A stretch of 15,972 nucleotides of DNA from Acidimicrobiales bacterium (lineage in GTDB: Bacteria; Actinomycetota; Acidimicrobiia; Acidimicrobiales; UBA8190): positions 1 to 15,972 of the forward strand of contig JASHZK010000016.1 of the NCBI GenBank assembly GCA_030042575.1. The letters run 5' to 3'. Below, one piece after another: positions 14,310-15,972 of this stretch. Each line of letters starts with the position of its first letter. The stretch's first letter is position 1. Under the pieces are notes generated by a model. The model did no database searches. It was not told where the DNA came from and was given only the letters and a program-made list of their open reading frames with translations. A program made the position numbers and the translations under genes.

Positions 14310-15972
14310 TTCGATCGCTCCCGGCCGACGCCACCTGAGCGGGCCCGTCCTGCGCCGGTCCGGAGCCGACGGGCCCGGCGGCGGCGGCCTCGACGGAGGA
14401 GTGGTCGCCATAGCGATTGGTGATGGGCATGCGACGATCCTTGCCGAAGGCCTTGGCCGAGATCCGTATCCCGGGCGGCGACTGGCGCCGCTTGTACTCG
14501 GCCGTGTCCACCAGGCGGGCCACCTCCACCACCAGCGGGGCGGGATAGCCGGCGGCCACCACCTCGCCGATGGGCCGGTCCCGGCTGACGAGCAGCTCCA
14601 GGATCGGGTCGAGCACCTCGTAGGGGGGCAGGCGCTCGTCGTCGCGTTGACCGGGACGCAGCTCGGCCGAGGGCGCCTTGTCCAGCACCGCCTTCGGCAC
14701 CAGGTCACTGCCGGCCAGCGCGTTGCGGTAACGGCACAGCCGGTACACCAGGGTCTTGGGCACGTCCTTGATCACGGCGAAGCCGCCGGCCGAGTCGCCG
14801 TAGAGGGTGGAGTAACCAGTGGCCAGCTCGCTCTTGTTGCCGGTGGTGAGCACCATCCACCCCCTGGCGTTGGAGACGGCCATGAGGAGCAGCCCTCTGA
14901 TGCGGGACTGGAGGTTCTCGTCGGTGAGACCGGCGACCTCTTCGCCCAGCACCGTGCCGACCATCTCCGACAGAACCCGGTGGGCCGGTTCCAAAGCGAC
15001 GACCCGCAGGTCGAGGCCGAGGGTCGCGCTCAGCTCGGCGGCGTGGCGACGCGATCCCTCGCTGGAATAGCGCGAGGGCATCGACAGCGCATGGACGTGC
15101 TCGGCCCCCAGGGCGTCGGCCGCCACCACCGCCACCAGCGACGAGTCGATCCCGCCGGAGAGGCCGATGACGGCGTCGGTAAAGCCGTTCTTGCGGAGAT
15201 AGTCGCGGGTCCCGAGGACGAGGGCGCCGTAGGCCTCGGCCTCCTCCGTGAGCGGCTCGGGCACGGGCGGGGGAGGTCGCCACCCCCGCCCCGGGCGAGG
15301 GGTGGCGACCGGGAGGCAGGCCACGGTGCCCGCCCCGTGGCGCGGGCGGGGTTCGAGGTCGAGAACCAGGTCGTACTCGGTGAACTGGGGGGCCTGGGCC
15401 AGAACCCGGCCGTCGGGGCCCACCACCAGCGAGCCGCCGTCGAACACGAGCTCGTCCTGCCCGCCCACCTGGTTCACATAGGCGATGGGACAGCCGGCTT
15501 CGGCCGCCCGCTCCCGGATCACCGCCAGGCGCTCGCGCAGGCGGCCGATGGAGTAGGGCGAGGCGTTCACGTTGACGATCACATCGGCGCCGGCGGCCCC
15601 GAGGGCGGGCAGCGGGCCTTCGTGGAACCACAGGTCCTCGCAGATCGACACCCCCACCCGCCAGCTGCCCACCCCGTAGAGCTCGAGTGGTTCGGTCCCC
15701 GGCGCGAACCAGCGGTCCTCGTCGAACACCCCGTAGTTGGGCAGGAGGCGCTTGTGGTACACCCCCATCACCCGTCCCCCGGCGCAGACAGCCACGGCGT
15801 TGCGCAACCAACGTGGCGCTCCTCGCACCGCCGCCTCTCGCGATTGGGTCCCGGCGCCGGCGGCGCCCGCCGCCGCCCGAGGCAGGCTGTCGGTCCCCAC
15901 GGCGTCGACGAAGCCGACGATGGCCGCACAGGAGCCGGTGGCGCCGGCCACCCGGTCCAAGGCGGCCAGGTT
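14302..15972 (-). CDS. nadE: Glutamine-dependent NAD+ synthetase (5' end outside the window)
   Basis: At least 556 residues of a two-domain enzyme that converts deamido-NAD+ to NAD+ with ATP, using ammonia released from glutamine. The frame is open through the right edge, so the N-terminus with the catalytic Glu of the nitrilase-type glutaminase is missing. The glutaminase Lys (YHKRLLPNYGVFDE, visible residue about 74) and nucleophile Cys (VSICEDLW, about 111) are present. The synthetase domain begins after a Pro/Arg-rich linker (PRPGRGWRPPPPVPEP) with the ATP pyrophosphatase P-loop SGGIDSS (about 272-278) and continues with TTGNKSELATGYSTLYGDSAGG. The C-terminus ends in a low-complexity Ala/Gly/Pro tail. 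The last bases overlap the following 197-residue gene by eight. Confidence 0.96.
   Translation of the reverse strand, partial: NLAALDRVAGATGSCAAIVGFVDAVGTDSLPRAAAGAAGAGTQSREAAVRGAPRWLRNAVAVCAGGRVMGVYHKRLLPNYGVFDEDRWFAPGTEPLELYGVGSWRVGVSICEDLWFHEGPLPALGAAGADVIVNVNASPYSIGRLRERLAVIRERAAEAGCPIAYVNQVGGQDELVFDGGSLVVGPDGRVLAQAPQFTEYDLVLDLEPRPRHGAGTVACLPVATPRPGRGWRPPPPVPEPLTEEAEAYGALVLGTRDYLRKNGFTDAVIGLSGGIDSSLVAVVAADALGAEHVHALSMPSRYSSEGSRRHAAELSATLGLDLRVVALEPAHRVLSEMVGTVLGEEVAGLTDENLQSRIRGLLLMAVSNARGWMVLTTGNKSELATGYSTLYGDSAGGFAVIKDVPKTLVYRLCRYRNALAGSDLVPKAVLDKAPSAELRPGQRDDERLPPYEVLDPILELLVSRDRPIGEVVAAGYPAPLVVEVARLVDTAEYKRRQSPPGIRISAKAFGKDRRMPITNRYGDHSSVEAAAAGPVGSGPAQDGPAQVASAGSDRNE
15275..15310. repeat. 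Strong inverted repeat inside the nadE interdomain linker
   Basis: GGTCGCCACCCC (15275-15286) is perfectly matched by GGGGTGGCGACC (15299-15310) around a 12-base, itself partly self-complementary, spacer. It encodes the Pro/Arg-rich linker between the glutaminase and synthetase domains. The symmetry is seen directly; any role in RNA folding or translation is inferred. Confidence 0.8.

Noticed and set aside
13716..14708. A 330-codon version of the gene after nadE.
   Set aside because: The extra N-terminal part is a frame-shifted reading of conserved nadE codons; the helical protein starts at the ATG at 14309.

Overview
The window is high-GC, densely coded bacterial DNA. The gene set points to an actinomycete-type organism (Actinomycetota), plausibly an Acidimicrobiia-like lineage, although no marker here fixes the class. 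The clues are: a thiol-redox sigma/anti-sigma pair of the SigR(SigH)/RsrA type known from mycothiol-producing bacteria; a topoisomerase I with repeated C-terminal modules and a Lys/Ala/Arg-rich tail; many GTG starts; and several genes whose start codon lies 7-8 bases after a TANNNT -10-like hexamer, as in actinobacterial leaderless transcription.

Layout, left to right. 1-1362 (minus): sigR-like ECF sigma factor, its zinc anti-sigma factor rsrA, and a separate 71-residue Cys/His zinc-finger-like protein. 1565-2005 (minus): a small membrane protein of unknown role. 2128-3393 (plus): a cytochrome P450. 3453-4226 (minus): a PIG-L/LmbE-type deacetylase, convergent with the P450. 4323-4394 (minus): tRNA-Thr(CGT). 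4427-11402 (minus): a housekeeping run read as hppA (membrane pyrophosphatase), topA, tmk, holB. topA/tmk and tmk/holB each overlap through GTGA and look translationally coupled. 11593-12384 (plus): a HAD-IB phosphatase with a C-terminal membrane anchor, divergent from hppA. 12396-12470 (minus): a 24-residue membrane microprotein. 12520-13464 (minus): a sigma-70 factor, probably group 2. 13716-14309 (minus): a helical protein of unknown function overlapping the end of nadE. 14302-15972 (minus): glutamine-dependent NAD+ synthase, cut off at the right edge.

Most of the window is core metabolism and information processing: dTTP synthesis, clamp loading, supercoil relaxation, PPi-driven proton pumping, NAD+ synthesis and two sigma factors. 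The 1565-4226 block (membrane protein, P450, deacetylase) beside the tRNA 3' end looks the most accessory. I saw no CRISPR array, insertion sequence, rRNA or complete mobile element. No clearly new multi-gene system stands out. The items most worth a second look are the leaderless-promoter pattern, a 36-base hairpin in the nadE linker, the inverted repeats upstream of the P450, the short zinc-finger and membrane proteins, and the unassigned protein coupled to nadE.
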